From positions 1-64,000 of the forward strand of contig NZ_BDJC01000012.1 in the NCBI RefSeq assembly GCF_002005565.1: a DNA stretch of 64,000 nt, in the 5' to 3' direction. This document shows positions 24,825 through 33,801 of the stretch, piece after piece. This stretch comes from Streptomyces sp. JHA26 (GTDB lineage: Bacteria > Actinomycetota > Actinomycetes > Streptomycetales > Streptomycetaceae). Position numbers and translations under genes: made by a program. The notes under the pieces are model-generated. The model made no database searches. It had not been told where the DNA came from and was given only the letters and a program-made list of their open reading frames with translations. How positions within the stretch are numbered: position 1 is the stretch's first letter; each line of letters starts with the position of its first letter.

Positions 24825-26047
24825 CGCACCGCCCCACCCACGAACCCCTGCGCCCCGTGCGGCCCCACCCGGTCGACACCGGCCGCACGGACTGGGACGG
24901 CAGCACGCCCGAGCCCGCCGCCGTCGACCCGGCCGTGCTCGCCGCCCTGCTGCACCGGCACGGCTGGCACCGGCGCGGCGGCGCCCCGGGCCGCTACGGC
25001 CGCTGGACCCCGCCCGGCCCCGGCGGCACCACCAGTCTGCTGGTGCCCGACAACCGCGCCTTCCCCGACAGCGACGACCTGCTCGTCGAGGCGTTGCTCG
25101 CCCTGTCCCGCAGCGGCACGCCCTCCGCCCGCGAGATCCTGATCTCCCTCGCCGTACCCAGCGACGAGATCCGCTGGTCGCGCGACCTGCCGGCCGGCCC
25201 CGCCGGCACCGCGCCCTGGACGGCGGAGGAACAGCTGCGCTCCGCCGCCCGGCGCGTCCTGCTCGCCGGCGCCCTCGCCACCCGCGCGCGGGCCGGCTAC
25301 CACGGCGCCCGGCACCGCCGCGCCGCCGCCGCGTCCCTGGCGAACGTCCTGGTCGGCCCCGCCTCCGGCGGCCGCCTCCTCACCGCCTTCGTGCCCGTCA
25401 CCACCGGCCGCCCCCTCGCGGTCCGCCTCCACCAGGCCCTCTTCGCCGCCCGCGAGGCCGTCGACTACCGGCGGGCCACCGGCGCCCCGGACGCCTTCGA
25501 CAGCGCCGTCGCGGCAGGCGTCAGCCACGAACTCACCGAGGCGCTCGTCGCCCTCGTCCAGGGCACCGAGGGCGCCCGGATCGCCGTCGCCTGGGCCCCG
25601 GCCGTCGGGGTCCCCGAGAACTGCGCCGCCCCCGCCGAACCCGTCGAGTTCTCGCCCGGCGACCTGCCCGCCCTGCGCGAGGCCGGCGCCCGCTACCTGC
25701 GCGCGGAGCCCTCCGTGCCGGTGCGGCTCACCGGCACGGTCGTGAGGATGCGCCGGACCGGGCCGCGCGGCGCCGGCACCGTACGGCTGCGGGTGCTCGC
25801 CGGGGCCGACGTCCCGCACGTGCGGATCACGCTGGACGAGGAGGCGTACCGGATCGCCGGGCACGCGCACCTGGTCGGGCTGCCCGTGCGCGTGCTGGGC
25901 CGGCTGGAGAGCCGGGGCGGGTTCCGCCGCCTCACCGGCGCCTGCGAGGTCGTCCCCGTGCAGGTCGACGACGCCGAGCGGGACCGGTTGCTGAAAGCCC
26001 TCCAGGAGAACGTGGACGTCTTCGGGGAGGCCTGCGGCGGGGAATGA
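24821..26047 (+). CDS. Protein of unknown function coupled to the DUF4365 gene
   Basis: 408 residues, ATG 24821 with GAGGGAAACC immediately upstream, overlapping the DUF4365 stop. No signal peptide or membrane helix. Residues 1-60 are basic and Pro-rich; residues about 60-110 contain [26 protein letters not shown]. The mid region (about 130-280) is Arg/Ala-rich alpha-helical with [29 protein letters not shown]. The C-terminal part (about 300-390) looks like a small beta-barrel ([26 protein letters not shown], then [39 protein letters not shown]), reminiscent of an OB-fold, which would fit nucleic-acid binding. I do not recognise the family. Confidence 0.75.
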   Translation: MTHRPTHEPLRPVRPHPVDTGRTDWDGSTPEPAAVDPAVLAALLHRHGWHRRGGAPGRYGRWTPPGPGGTTSLLVPDNRAFPDSDDLLVEALLALSRSGTPSAREILISLAVPSDEIRWSRDLPAGPAGTAPWTAEEQLRSAARRVLLAGALATRARAGYHGARHRRAAAASLANVLVGPASGGRLLTAFVPVTTGRPLAVRLHQALFAAREAVDYRRATGAPDAFDSAVAAGVSHELTEALVALVQGTEGARIAVAWAPAVGVPENCAAPAEPVEFSPGDLPALREAGARYLRAEPSVPVRLTGTVVRMRRTGPRGAGTVRLRVLAGADVPHVRITLDEEAYRIAGHAHLVGLPVRVLGRLESRGGFRRLTGACEVVPVQVDDAERDRLLKALQENVDVFGEACGGE

Positions 26048-26139
26048 TTTCGACCGGGGTGGGCCCGGGTCGGTACGATCGCCCTCATGCGTGCGCTCCG
26101 GTATGGCGCCGCAGCCCCACCTTCAGTCAGGAGAGACCG

Positions 26140-28119
26140 GTGTCAGACGTCCGTGTGATCATCCAACGCGATTCGGAGCAGGAAGAACGCGTGGTGACGA
26201 CGGGCACTACGGCCGCCGAGCTCTTCGCCGGCCAGCGCTCGATCATCGCGGCGCGCGTGGCCGGTGAGCTCAAGGACCTCGCCTACGAGGTCAAGGACGG
26301 CGAGACCGTCGAGGGCGTCGAGATCTCCTCCGAGGACGGCCTGAACATCCTGCGCCACTCCACCGCGCACGTCATGGCCCAGGCCGTGCAGGAGCTCTTC
26401 CCCGAGGCCAAGCTGGGCATCGGCCCGCCCATCCGGGACGGCTTCTACTACGACTTCGACGTCAAGGAGCCCTTCACCCCCGAGGACCTCAAGCGCATCG
26501 AGAAGAAGATGCAGGAGATCCAGAAGCGGGGCCAGCGCTTCTCCCGCCGTGTCACCAGCGACGAGGCCGCCCGCGAGGAGCTGGCCGACGAGCCGTACAA
26601 GCTGGAGCTGATCGGCCTCAAGGGCAACGCCGCGCAGGCCGCCGACGGCGCCGACGCCGAGGTGGGCAGCGGCGAGCTGACCATCTACGACAACCTCGAC
26701 GCCAAGACCGGCGACCTGTGCTGGAAGGACCTGTGCCGCGGTCCGCACCTGCCGACCACCAGGAACATCCCCGCCTTCAAGCTGATGCGCTCGGCCGCCG
26801 CCTACTGGCGCGGCAGCGAGAAGAACCCGCAGCTCCAGCGCATCTACGGCACCGCCTGGCCGTCCAAGGACGAGCTGAAGGCCCACCTGGACTTCCTCGC
26901 CGAGGCCGAGAAGCGCGACCACCGCAAGCTCGGCTCCGAGCTGGACCTGTTCTCCTTCCCGGACGAGCTGGGCCCCGGCCTCGCGGTGTTCCACCCCAAG
27001 GGGGGCGTCATCCGCAAGGTCATGGAGGACTACTCGCGCCGTCGGCACGAGGTCTCCGGCTACGAGTTCGTGAACACCCCGCACATCTCGAAGGAGCACC
27101 TCTTCGAGGTCTCCGGGCACCTGCCGCACTACGCGGAGGGCATGTTCCCGCCCATCCAGTTCGACGAGCAGAACTACCGCCTCAAGGCGATGAACTGCCC
27201 GATGCACAACCTGATCTTCAAGTCGAGGGGCCGTTCGTACCGTGAGCTGCCGCTCAGGCTCTTCGAGTTCGGGACCGTGTACCGGTACGAGAAGTCGGGC
27301 GTCGTGCACGGCCTGACCCGCTCGCGCGGCTTCACCCAGGACGACTCGCACATCTACTGCACCAAGGAGCAGATGCCCCAGGAGCTGGACACGCTCCTGA
27401 CCTTCGTCCTGGACCTGCTGCGCGACTACGGTCTGACCGAGTTCGAGCTGGAGCTGTCCACCCGTGACGACTCCGACAAGTTCATCGGCTCGGACGAGGA
27501 CTGGGAGGAGGCCACCGAGGCGCTGCGCCAGGCCGCCGAGAAGCAGAACCTGCCGCTGGTCCCGGACCCGGGTGGTGCCGCGTACTACGGCCCGAAGATC
27601 TCCGTCCAGGCCAAGGACGCCATCGGCCGGTCCTGGCAGATGTCGACCCTGCAGGTCGACTTCAACCAGCCCAAGCGGTTCGGCCTGGAGTACACCGCGG
27701 CGGACGGCTCCCGTCAGCAGCCGGTCATGCTGCACCGCGCGCTGTTCGGCTCCATCGAGCGGTTCTTCGGCGTGCTCCTGGAGCACTACGCGGGCGCCTT
27801 CCCGGCGTGGCTGGCGCCGGTGCAGGCGCTCGGCATCCCGATCGGCGACGCGCACGTGCCGTACCTGCAGGAGTTCGCCGAGAAGGCCCGGGCCGCCGGG
27901 CTGCGCGTCGAGGTCGACTCCTCCTCCGACCGGATGCAGAAGAAGATCCGCAACGCTCAGAAGCAGAAGGTGCCCTTCATGGTCATCGCCGGTGACGAGG
28001 ACATGGCCAACGGTGCCGTCTCCTTCCGCTACCGCGACGGCTCGCAGGAGAACGGCATCCCCGTCGACGAGGCCATCGCGAAGATCGTGAAGGTCGTCGA
28101 GGAGCGGGTGCAGGTCTGA
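26140..28119 (+). CDS. thrS: Threonyl-tRNA synthetase
   Basis: 659 residues from GTG 26140 with AGGAGA seven bases upstream; upstream in-frame codons are not family-like. Domain order is complete: TGS (1-62), editing domain with HSTAHVMAQ (His73, His77), class II catalytic core, and anticodon-binding domain (about 555-659). Zinc ligands of the active site are Cys353 (MNCPMH), His404 (DDSHIY) and His532 (MLHRALFGS), matching the E. coli enzyme. It charges tRNA-Thr in the cytoplasm and edits mischarged Ser. A possible -10 (TACGAT, 26074-26079) lies about 60 bases before the start; the leader is too short for a T-box. A strong terminator follows. Confidence 0.97.
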   Translation: MSDVRVIIQRDSEQEERVVTTGTTAAELFAGQRSIIAARVAGELKDLAYEVKDGETVEGVEISSEDGLNILRHSTAHVMAQAVQELFPEAKLGIGPPIRDGFYYDFDVKEPFTPEDLKRIEKKMQEIQKRGQRFSRRVTSDEAAREELADEPYKLELIGLKGNAAQAADGADAEVGSGELTIYDNLDAKTGDLCWKDLCRGPHLPTTRNIPAFKLMRSAAAYWRGSEKNPQLQRIYGTAWPSKDELKAHLDFLAEAEKRDHRKLGSELDLFSFPDELGPGLAVFHPKGGVIRKVMEDYSRRRHEVSGYEFVNTPHISKEHLFEVSGHLPHYAEGMFPPIQFDEQNYRLKAMNCPMHNLIFKSRGRSYRELPLRLFEFGTVYRYEKSGVVHGLTRSRGFTQDDSHIYCTKEQMPQELDTLLTFVLDLLRDYGLTEFELELSTRDDSDKFIGSDEDWEEATEALRQAAEKQNLPLVPDPGGAAYYGPKISVQAKDAIGRSWQMSTLQVDFNQPKRFGLEYTAADGSRQQPVMLHRALFGSIERFFGVLLEHYAGAFPAWLAPVQALGIPIGDAHVPYLQEFAEKARAAGLRVEVDSSSDRMQKKIRNAQKQKVPFMVIAGDEDMANGAVSFRYRDGSQENGIPVDEAIAKIVKVVEERVQV

Positions 28120-28137
28120 CCGCACGGACGGACCCAG

Positions 28138-28167
28138 GGCCCCCGGGAGCGATCCCGGGGGCCTTTT
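28138..28167 (+). terminator. thrS intrinsic terminator
   Basis: GGCCCCCGGGA pairs with TCCCGGGGGCC around GCGA and is followed by TTTT, a textbook intrinsic terminator, 19 bases after the thrS stop. Confidence 0.9.
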
Positions 28168-28189
28168 CCGTGGCCTGCCGGCGAAGCCA

Positions 28190-28195
28190 TATGCT
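28190..28195 (+). promoter_or_regulatory. -10 box of a leaderless HIT gene
   Basis: TATGCT lies six bases before the ATG at 28202, so transcription should begin at or next to the start codon. The position right after the thrS terminator gives this gene its own promoter. Confidence 0.5.
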
Positions 28196-28201
28196 GCACG
28201 C

Positions 28202-28747
28202 ATGACGAGTGAGCCGGAGCAGCAGATCGGAGTGGGGACGCCGGACGCGTTCCAGCGCCTGTGGACGCCCCACCGGATGGCCTACATCCAGGGCGAGAAC
28301 AAGCCCAGCGGCCCCGGCGCCGACGACGGCTGCCCCTTCTGCTCGATCCCGGCCAAGTCCGACGAGGACGGACTGGTCGTCCGGCGCGGCGAGCGCGTGT
28401 ACGCGGTGCTCAACCTGTACCCGTACACCGGCGGCCACCTCATGACGGTGCCCTACCGGCACGTCGCCGACTACACCGAGCTGACCGACGAGGAGACCGC
28501 CGAGCTGGCGCTGCTGACCAAGCAGGCGATGACGGCCCTGCGTACCGCGTCCGGCGCCCACGGGTTCAACATCGGCATGAACCAGGGCGCGGTGGCGGGC
28601 GCGGGCATCGCCGCGCACCTGCACCAGCACATCGTGCCCCGCTGGGGCGGCGACACGAACTTCATGCCGGTCGTCGGCCACACGAAGGTGCTGCCGCAGC
28701 TGCTGGGGGACACCCGGAAGATCCTGGCGGAGGCCTGGCCGGCCTAG
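28202..28747 (+). CDS. HIT-family nucleotide hydrolase/phosphorylase
   Basis: 181 residues, ATG 28202. The histidine triad HLHQHIVPRW gives His139, His141 and His143, the nucleophile being the middle one of the family motif. A zinc-type pair CPFC at about 44-47, and VYAVLNLYPYTGGHLMTVPYRHV, are typical of actinobacterial HIT proteins of the Ap4A phosphorylase type. It probably cleaves dinucleoside polyphosphates or AMP adducts. The thrS-HIT order is also found in mycobacteria, where pgsA follows directly; here two minus-strand genes intervene. Confidence 0.9.
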   Translation: MTSEPEQQIGVGTPDAFQRLWTPHRMAYIQGENKPSGPGADDGCPFCSIPAKSDEDGLVVRRGERVYAVLNLYPYTGGHLMTVPYRHVADYTELTDEETAELALLTKQAMTALRTASGAHGFNIGMNQGAVAGAGIAAHLHQHIVPRWGGDTNFMPVVGHTKVLPQLLGDTRKILAEAWPA

Positions 28748-28796
28748 GGCCGGTTGCCCCGTGCTGCGACTCGGGGCCGGGACGCGCGGCGCGGCT

Positions 28797-30458
28797 TCAC
28801 GCGTCGTAGACGTCGGCCTTCCGCGGTGACGGATCCTGCACCGCCGTGCTGAGGAACGCCGACCGCGTGCCGAACTTCTCCGTGTCCACGCCGTTCTCCG
28901 CCAGCACCTTGATCGCCGCCGAGTGCACCGCCCGCAGCACCGGCGTCGCCGCCCGCAGCGCGTCGTCGGCCATGAAGCGGTGCCGCCAGGGCTGGTCCGC
29001 CCAGGCGTGGCGCAGTCCGAAGGGCTCGGGGAGACCGATCGTGCCGCCGAGCCAGTTCAGCAGGGGCGGGTACCAGGTGAGCGGGGCGCGGACGGCGAGC
29101 CGTACCACCTCGTTGGTGGTGACCAGCGGGAGCATCACCTTGCGCGTCTCCCACGGCTTGAACGACTTGGCGACCTCCTTGGAGGGGGCCTCCGGCTTGG
29201 TCGTGAAGAGCGAGTTGACCGGGCCCAGGGCGTGCCCGGTCACCTCGATGCGCAGCGTGGCGTGCAGCACGGTCACCGTGATCAGCATCGTGATGACCAG
29301 CTGGCCGTCCCACAGCGTCCACTGGACGCCGAGGTAGTGCCGGTCGCCGGCGCCGAACTGCTGCTTGTTGCAGATGTCCTGGATCGCGTGCGGCTTGACC
29401 TGGTAGGCCTCCACGTCCGTGCCCTCCGGGCGGGACACCGCCGTGGCGTTCTCCGCGATCGGCGTGACGATCCAGTGGCGTATGGACGGCTTCGTGAACC
29501 CGCCGGTGTTCAGCGGGCCGCGCTGGAGCATGCTCAGCTGGTCGTGGACGGCCCGTACGACGTCCCAGCTGCGGAACGGGTGGATCTCCCGGGCCGGGTC
29601 GGCCGGCACCAGTTCCTCGGCGAGCTGCCAGCTGCCCCACCGGGTGCCCATGCCGAGGATGCCCTTGGGGCCGGCGTAGAAGACGGAGTTGGACTGCTGC
29701 TCGGCGCCGAGCTTGGCCAGGGACTGGCGCAGCTGTTCGGCCGCCGTCTCGTTCGGGTTGCTGGGCACCGCCTCGGGCACCTTGGCGCCGACGCCGCTGC
29801 CGGACAGCAGGCCGTCCCAGCGCTCCCGCAGGTCCCTGGCCGTCCTCTCGCAGATCCGCTTGGCCCAGAACCAGCCGATGACGGGCAGCACGACGGCGGC
29901 GCGCGCGTACCAGGCCCACAGGCCGGAGAACGGCATCTTGACCAGGAACAGCACCCCGAGGGCGGCGATCGCCACGAGCACGGCGGTGCCCAGGGCCCCG
30001 GCCTGCTTGTTCTCCGCCTTGGCGACCGTGGTGCGGATCTGGAAGCCGAGCAGCCAGACCAGCATGCCCGGGAGGAACAGCAGGCCGCACAGCACGCTGA
30101 CCATGGTGAGCCGGCGGTCGCGGGCCTTGCGGATGCCGTTGGCCGCCAGGCAGTGCTCCACGACCACCTGCGGCTCGGCCCCGAAGGACTGGATGAGCGG
30201 CTTGCGGTCGCCGCCGAGCATGCGGGCGGCCACCGCGTGGGAGAAGGCCTCGCCGAGGTTGGGGCGGAAGATGGTGGCCCAGGAGCGGCCCGCGTTGACG
30301 GTCGTCTGGTGCCACTCGTTGTCGGCCTTCTTGATCTCCTCCATCGGGTTGTCCCGGTAGGCGGCCGAGGCCAGCGCGAAGGTGGCCGTCTGCCCCCCGT
30401 CGTCCGCACGCGGAACCTGCGGTCCGAAGAAGTCCGCGTAACCGCCGTCAACGGTCAT
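28797..30458 (-). CDS. Unrecognised membrane protein, 553 residues
   Basis: ATG 30458. Residues 1-115 are soluble (begins MTVDGGYADFFGPQVPR; SHAVAARMLGGDRKPLIQSFGAEPQVVVEHCLAANGIRKAR). Hydrophobic helices lie at about 119-140 (MVSVLCGLLFLPGMLVWLLGF), 157-177 and 184-200, then a long cytoplasmic-looking domain. Another hydrophobic stretch is near 385-405 (LVITMLITVTVLHATLRIEVTG). The C-terminal 100 residues are hydrophilic, with WHRF-type aromatic clusters. No enzymatic motif was found. It converges on the HIT gene and lies upstream of, and in the same direction as, no obvious partner: the EF-G paralogue reads toward its promoter. Function unknown. Confidence 0.75.
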   Translation of the reverse strand: MTVDGGYADFFGPQVPRADDGGQTATFALASAAYRDNPMEEIKKADNEWHQTTVNAGRSWATIFRPNLGEAFSHAVAARMLGGDRKPLIQSFGAEPQVVVEHCLAANGIRKARDRRLTMVSVLCGLLFLPGMLVWLLGFQIRTTVAKAENKQAGALGTAVLVAIAALGVLFLVKMPFSGLWAWYARAAVVLPVIGWFWAKRICERTARDLRERWDGLLSGSGVGAKVPEAVPSNPNETAAEQLRQSLAKLGAEQQSNSVFYAGPKGILGMGTRWGSWQLAEELVPADPAREIHPFRSWDVVRAVHDQLSMLQRGPLNTGGFTKPSIRHWIVTPIAENATAVSRPEGTDVEAYQVKPHAIQDICNKQQFGAGDRHYLGVQWTLWDGQLVITMLITVTVLHATLRIEVTGHALGPVNSLFTTKPEAPSKEVAKSFKPWETRKVMLPLVTTNEVVRLAVRAPLTWYPPLLNWLGGTIGLPEPFGLRHAWADQPWRHRFMADDALRAATPVLRAVHSAAIKVLAENGVDTEKFGTRSAFLSTAVQDPSPRKADVYDA

Positions 30459-30677
30459 TCCCGCCCCCGATCGCCACCACTGTCGCTCCTGCGGCCTTCC
30501 CGACTTCCCCGCCCCGCACACCTGTTGATCAGGTCATCAGCGTATCCGCAGCCGGCGGCGTGCGTCACCGGACGGCCGAAAGCGCCCCCACACGCGCGGG
30601 TCGCCACCGGGGCGCGCCGTCGTGCGCCGGGGCGGCGGGCCTCCGGCGCGGGACGGCCCGCGCCGGTCCGAGCCCCC

Positions 30678-32876
30678 TCACGTCGTCGCGTGCACCTCCC
30701 CGTGCAGCCGCTCCGCGACCTGCTGCGGCATCGGTTCGTGCCGTGCGTAGCGGCGGTCGAAGCGTGCGGTGCCGTGGGAGAGGGAGCGCAGGTCCACCGC
30801 GTACCGGCCGATCTCGATCTCGGGCACCTCGGCCCGGATCAGGGTCCGCCCGCCGTTGGTCTGCTCGGTGCCGAGCACCCGGCCGCGCCGCCCCGACAGG
30901 TCGCTCATCACGGCGCCCACGTAGTCGTCGCCGACCAGCACGCTCACCTCGGCCACCGGCTCCAGCAGATGGATCCTCGCGTCGGCCGCGGCCTCCCGCA
31001 GCGCCAGCGCGCCGGCCGTCTGGAAGGCGGCGTCGGAGGAGTCCACCGAGTGCGCCTTGCCGTCCAGCAGCGTGACGCGGACGTCGATCAGCGGGTGGCC
31101 CGAGGCGACGCCCTTGGCGGCCTGGGCGCGCACGCCCTTCTCGACCGACGGGATGAACTGCCGGGGCACCGCCCCGCCGACCACCTTGTCCACGAACTCG
31201 ATGCCCGAACCGCCGGGCAGCGGTTCCACCTCGATCTCGCAGATGGCGTACTGCCCGTGTCCGCCGGACTGCTTGACGTGCCGCCCGCGTCCGGTCGCCC
31301 TGTTCCCGAAGGTCTCCCGCAGGGACACCTGATGGGGCACGACGTCGACCTGGACGCCGTAGCGGCTGCGCAGCCGCTCCAGGGCGACGTCGGCGTGGGC
31401 CTCGCCCAGGCACCACAGGACCACCTGGTGGGTGTCCTGGTTCTGCTCGAGCCGCATCGTCGGGTCCTCGGCGACCAGCCGGGCGAGCCCCTGGGAGAGC
31501 TTGTCCTCGTCGGGTTTGCTGTGCGCCTGGATGGCGAGCGGCAGCAGCGGGTCGGGCATCTCCCAGGGGGCCATCAGCAGCGGGTCGTCCTTGGCCGACA
31601 GCGTGTCCCCGGTCTCCGCGCGGCTCAGTTTGGCCACGCACGCCAGGTCGCCCGCGATCACGTGCGTGACCGGCCGCTGCTGCTTGCCGAACGGCGTCGA
31701 CAGGGCGCCGATCCGTTCGTCGACGTCGTGGTCCTCGTGGCCACGGTCGGTCAGCCCGTGCCCGGAGACGTGCACCGTCTGGTCGGCGCGCAGGGTGCCG
31801 GAGAACACGCGGACCAGGGAGATCCGGCCGACGTACGGGTCGGAGGACGTCTTGACGACCTCGGCGACCAGCGACTCGTCGGGGTCGCACATGCGCAGCT
31901 CGCGCGGTGTGCCGTCGGGTGTGGTCACCCGGGGCGCCTCGCGCTCCAGGGGCGTCGGGAAGCCGCGGGTGATCAGGTCCAGCAGTTCGACCGTGCCCAG
32001 GCCCTGCCGGGCGCCCTCGGCGGCGGGGGCGGCGGCCAGGACGGGGAAGAACGCGCCGCGCGCGACGGCCCGTTCCAGGTCCTGGATCAGGGTCCTGACG
32101 TCGATCCGCTCACCGCCGAGGTAGCGGTCCATGAGGGTCTCGTCCTCGCTCTCCGCGATGATCCCCTCGATGAGCCGGTTGCGGGCCTCCTCGATCAGGG
32201 GCAGCTGGTCGCCGACCGGTTCGGACTCCTCGCGCACGCCGGAGGAGTAGTCGAACAGCCGTTGCGTCAGCAGCCCCATCAGCCCCGTCACGGGCGCGTG
32301 TCCGTCGGGTGCCTGCGGTCCGCGCAGGGGCAGGTACAGCGGCAGCACGGCGTCGGGGTCGTCCGCGCCGAAGGCCTCCGCGCAGATCCGCGTCATCTCC
32401 TCGAAGTCGGCCCGCGCCGCCTCCAGGTGCGTGACGACGATGGCGCGCGGCATGCCGACGGCCGCGCACTCCTCCCACACCATGCGGGTGGAGCCGTCCA
32501 TCCCGTCGGACGCGGAGACGACGAAGAGGGCCGCGTCCGCGGCGCGCAGACCGGCCCTGAGGTCGCCGACGAAGTCGGCGTACCCGGGGGTGTCCAGCAG
32601 ATTGATCTTGATGCCGTCCCATTCGACCGGCACCAGGGAGAGCTGTACCGAGCGCTGCTGCCGGTGCTCGATCTCGTCGTAGTCCGAGACGCAGCCGCCG
32701 TCCTCCACGCGGCCGGCCCGGTTCACGGCTCCCGCGGTCAGCGCGAGAGCCTCCACCAGGGTCGTCTTGCCCGATCCGGAGTGGCCGACCAGCACCACAT
32801 TCCGTACGGACGCGGGATGGTCGGCCGCCGTTGCCCTGCCGGCGGCTCCGGGGTGGGTGTGTGCCTTCTCGCCCAT
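30678..32876 (-). CDS. EF-G-like GTPase paralogue (EF-G2 type) with degenerate GTPase motifs
   Basis: 732 residues, ATG 32876 with GGGAGG eight bases upstream. Five-domain EF-G layout: G domain (25-300), domain II (about 305-400, VGRISLVRVFSGTL), III, IV (about 480-620, ending near GRGRHVKQSGGHGQYAICEIEVEP) and V. The P-loop GHSGSGKT (31-38) is intact. G3 reads DTPGYADF (95-102), so the catalytic His of DTPGHVDF is Tyr99. G4, normally NKxD, is THLE (149-152). The switch I segment GITI is replaced by SVQL. These changes should weaken guanine recognition and GTP hydrolysis. It is therefore unlikely to be the housekeeping translocase; mycobacterial EF-G2 is a comparable paralogue. Role unknown. 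Confidence 0.88.
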   Translation of the reverse strand: MGEKAHTHPGAAGRATAADHPASVRNVVLVGHSGSGKTTLVEALALTAGAVNRAGRVEDGGCVSDYDEIEHRQQRSVQLSLVPVEWDGIKINLLDTPGYADFVGDLRAGLRAADAALFVVSASDGMDGSTRMVWEECAAVGMPRAIVVTHLEAARADFEEMTRICAEAFGADDPDAVLPLYLPLRGPQAPDGHAPVTGLMGLLTQRLFDYSSGVREESEPVGDQLPLIEEARNRLIEGIIAESEDETLMDRYLGGERIDVRTLIQDLERAVARGAFFPVLAAAPAAEGARQGLGTVELLDLITRGFPTPLEREAPRVTTPDGTPRELRMCDPDESLVAEVVKTSSDPYVGRISLVRVFSGTLRADQTVHVSGHGLTDRGHEDHDVDERIGALSTPFGKQQRPVTHVIAGDLACVAKLSRAETGDTLSAKDDPLLMAPWEMPDPLLPLAIQAHSKPDEDKLSQGLARLVAEDPTMRLEQNQDTHQVVLWCLGEAHADVALERLRSRYGVQVDVVPHQVSLRETFGNRATGRGRHVKQSGGHGQYAICEIEVEPLPGGSGIEFVDKVVGGAVPRQFIPSVEKGVRAQAAKGVASGHPLIDVRVTLLDGKAHSVDSSDAAFQTAGALALREAAADARIHLLEPVAEVSVLVGDDYVGAVMSDLSGRRGRVLGTEQTNGGRTLIRAEVPEIEIGRYAVDLRSLSHGTARFDRRYARHEPMPQQVAERLHGEVHATT

Positions 32877-33087
32877 GTCTTGCCTCCCGTGCACGGTGAG
32901 GTCGTGGTGGGCGCGGACGCGCGGGACCGCGTGCACTGGCGGCTCCGGCGACGCCCGCGGTCCTTCGAGATTCCCACTCCCGTCACGCCGCGTCCATACG
33001 AGGGACGTGCCCCGCCCCCGGCCGCGGAGCCGGGGTTGCGGGTGCCCGTCCGCTGCGCACGCGCGCGTGACTACGATGGGCCAGCCG
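32877..33087. promoter_or_regulatory. Divergent promoter region between the EF-G paralogue and the PIM operon
   Basis: About 210 bases. TACGAT at 33072-33077 is a plausible -10 for pgsA, ten bases before GTG 33088. For the EF-G paralogue only its ribosome site is clear. No operator-like palindrome was seen. Confidence 0.35.
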
Positions 33088-33801
33088 GTGGCCAGCAAGG
33101 GCCGCGCGGCCACACCGACCGTCGGGAAGGCCATGCTGAACAAGTACGCGCGTGCATTTTTTACGCGTGTCCTCACACCGTTCGCCGCGTTTCTCATCCG
33201 CAGGGGCGTCAGCCCGGACACGGTCACGCTGATCGGCACCGCCGGTGTGGTCGCGGGTGCGCTGGTCTTCTACCCCATGGGCGAGTTCTTCTGGGGCACG
33301 GTCGTGATCACGCTGTTCGTCTTCTCCGACCTCGTCGACGGCAACATGGCGCGCCAGCTCGGCCGCTCCAGCCGCTGGGGCGCCTTCCTGGACTCCACGC
33401 TGGACCGGGTCGCCGACGGAGCGATCTTCGGCGGCTTCGCCCTCTGGTACGCGGGCCGCGGCGACGACAACGTGCTGTGCGCCGTGTCGATCTTCTGCCT
33501 GGCCAGCGGCCAGGTGGTGTCGTACACCAAGGCGCGCGGCGAGTCGATCGGTCTGCCGGTCGCCGTCAACGGGCTGGTCGAACGCGCCGAGCGCCTCGTC
33601 GTCTCCCTGGTCGCGGCCGGTTTCGCGGGGCTGCACGCGTTCGGCGTGCCCGGCATCCAGTACCTGCTGCCGGTCGCCCTGTGGATCGTCGCCGTCGGCA
33701 GCCTCGTCACGCTGGTCCAGCGTGTCGTCACGGTCCGCCGGGAGTCCGCCGAGGCGGACGCCGCCGCGCAGGAGAACCAGGGCACCGGGGCGGCGCAGTG
33801 A
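33088..33801 (+). CDS. pgsA: CDP-alcohol phosphatidyltransferase, probable phosphatidylinositol phosphate synthase
   Basis: 237 residues from GTG 33088. ATG 33076 overlaps the -10 box and ATG 33133 would shorten the basic N-terminus; either is possible. The CDP-alcohol signature D-x2-DG-x2-AR-x8-G-x3-D-x3-D is complete: DLVDGNMARQLG, then GAFLDSTLD. Six helices are predicted. The enzyme condenses CDP-diacylglycerol with an alcohol phosphate. The neighbours, a PatA-like acyltransferase and a PimA-like mannosyltransferase coupled by 4-base overlaps, indicate inositol-1-phosphate as acceptor, giving phosphatidylinositol phosphate at the membrane. The same order pgsA-patA-pimA occurs in mycobacteria. 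Confidence 0.88.
   Translation: MASKGRAATPTVGKAMLNKYARAFFTRVLTPFAAFLIRRGVSPDTVTLIGTAGVVAGALVFYPMGEFFWGTVVITLFVFSDLVDGNMARQLGRSSRWGAFLDSTLDRVADGAIFGGFALWYAGRGDDNVLCAVSIFCLASGQVVSYTKARGESIGLPVAVNGLVERAERLVVSLVAAGFAGLHAFGVPGIQYLLPVALWIVAVGSLVTLVQRVVTVRRESAEADAAAQENQGTGAAQ

Noticed and set aside
26048..26139. T-box leader for thrS
   Set aside because: The leader is only about 55-90 bases with no specifier loop or T-box sequence; likewise nothing of that type before alaS or hisS.
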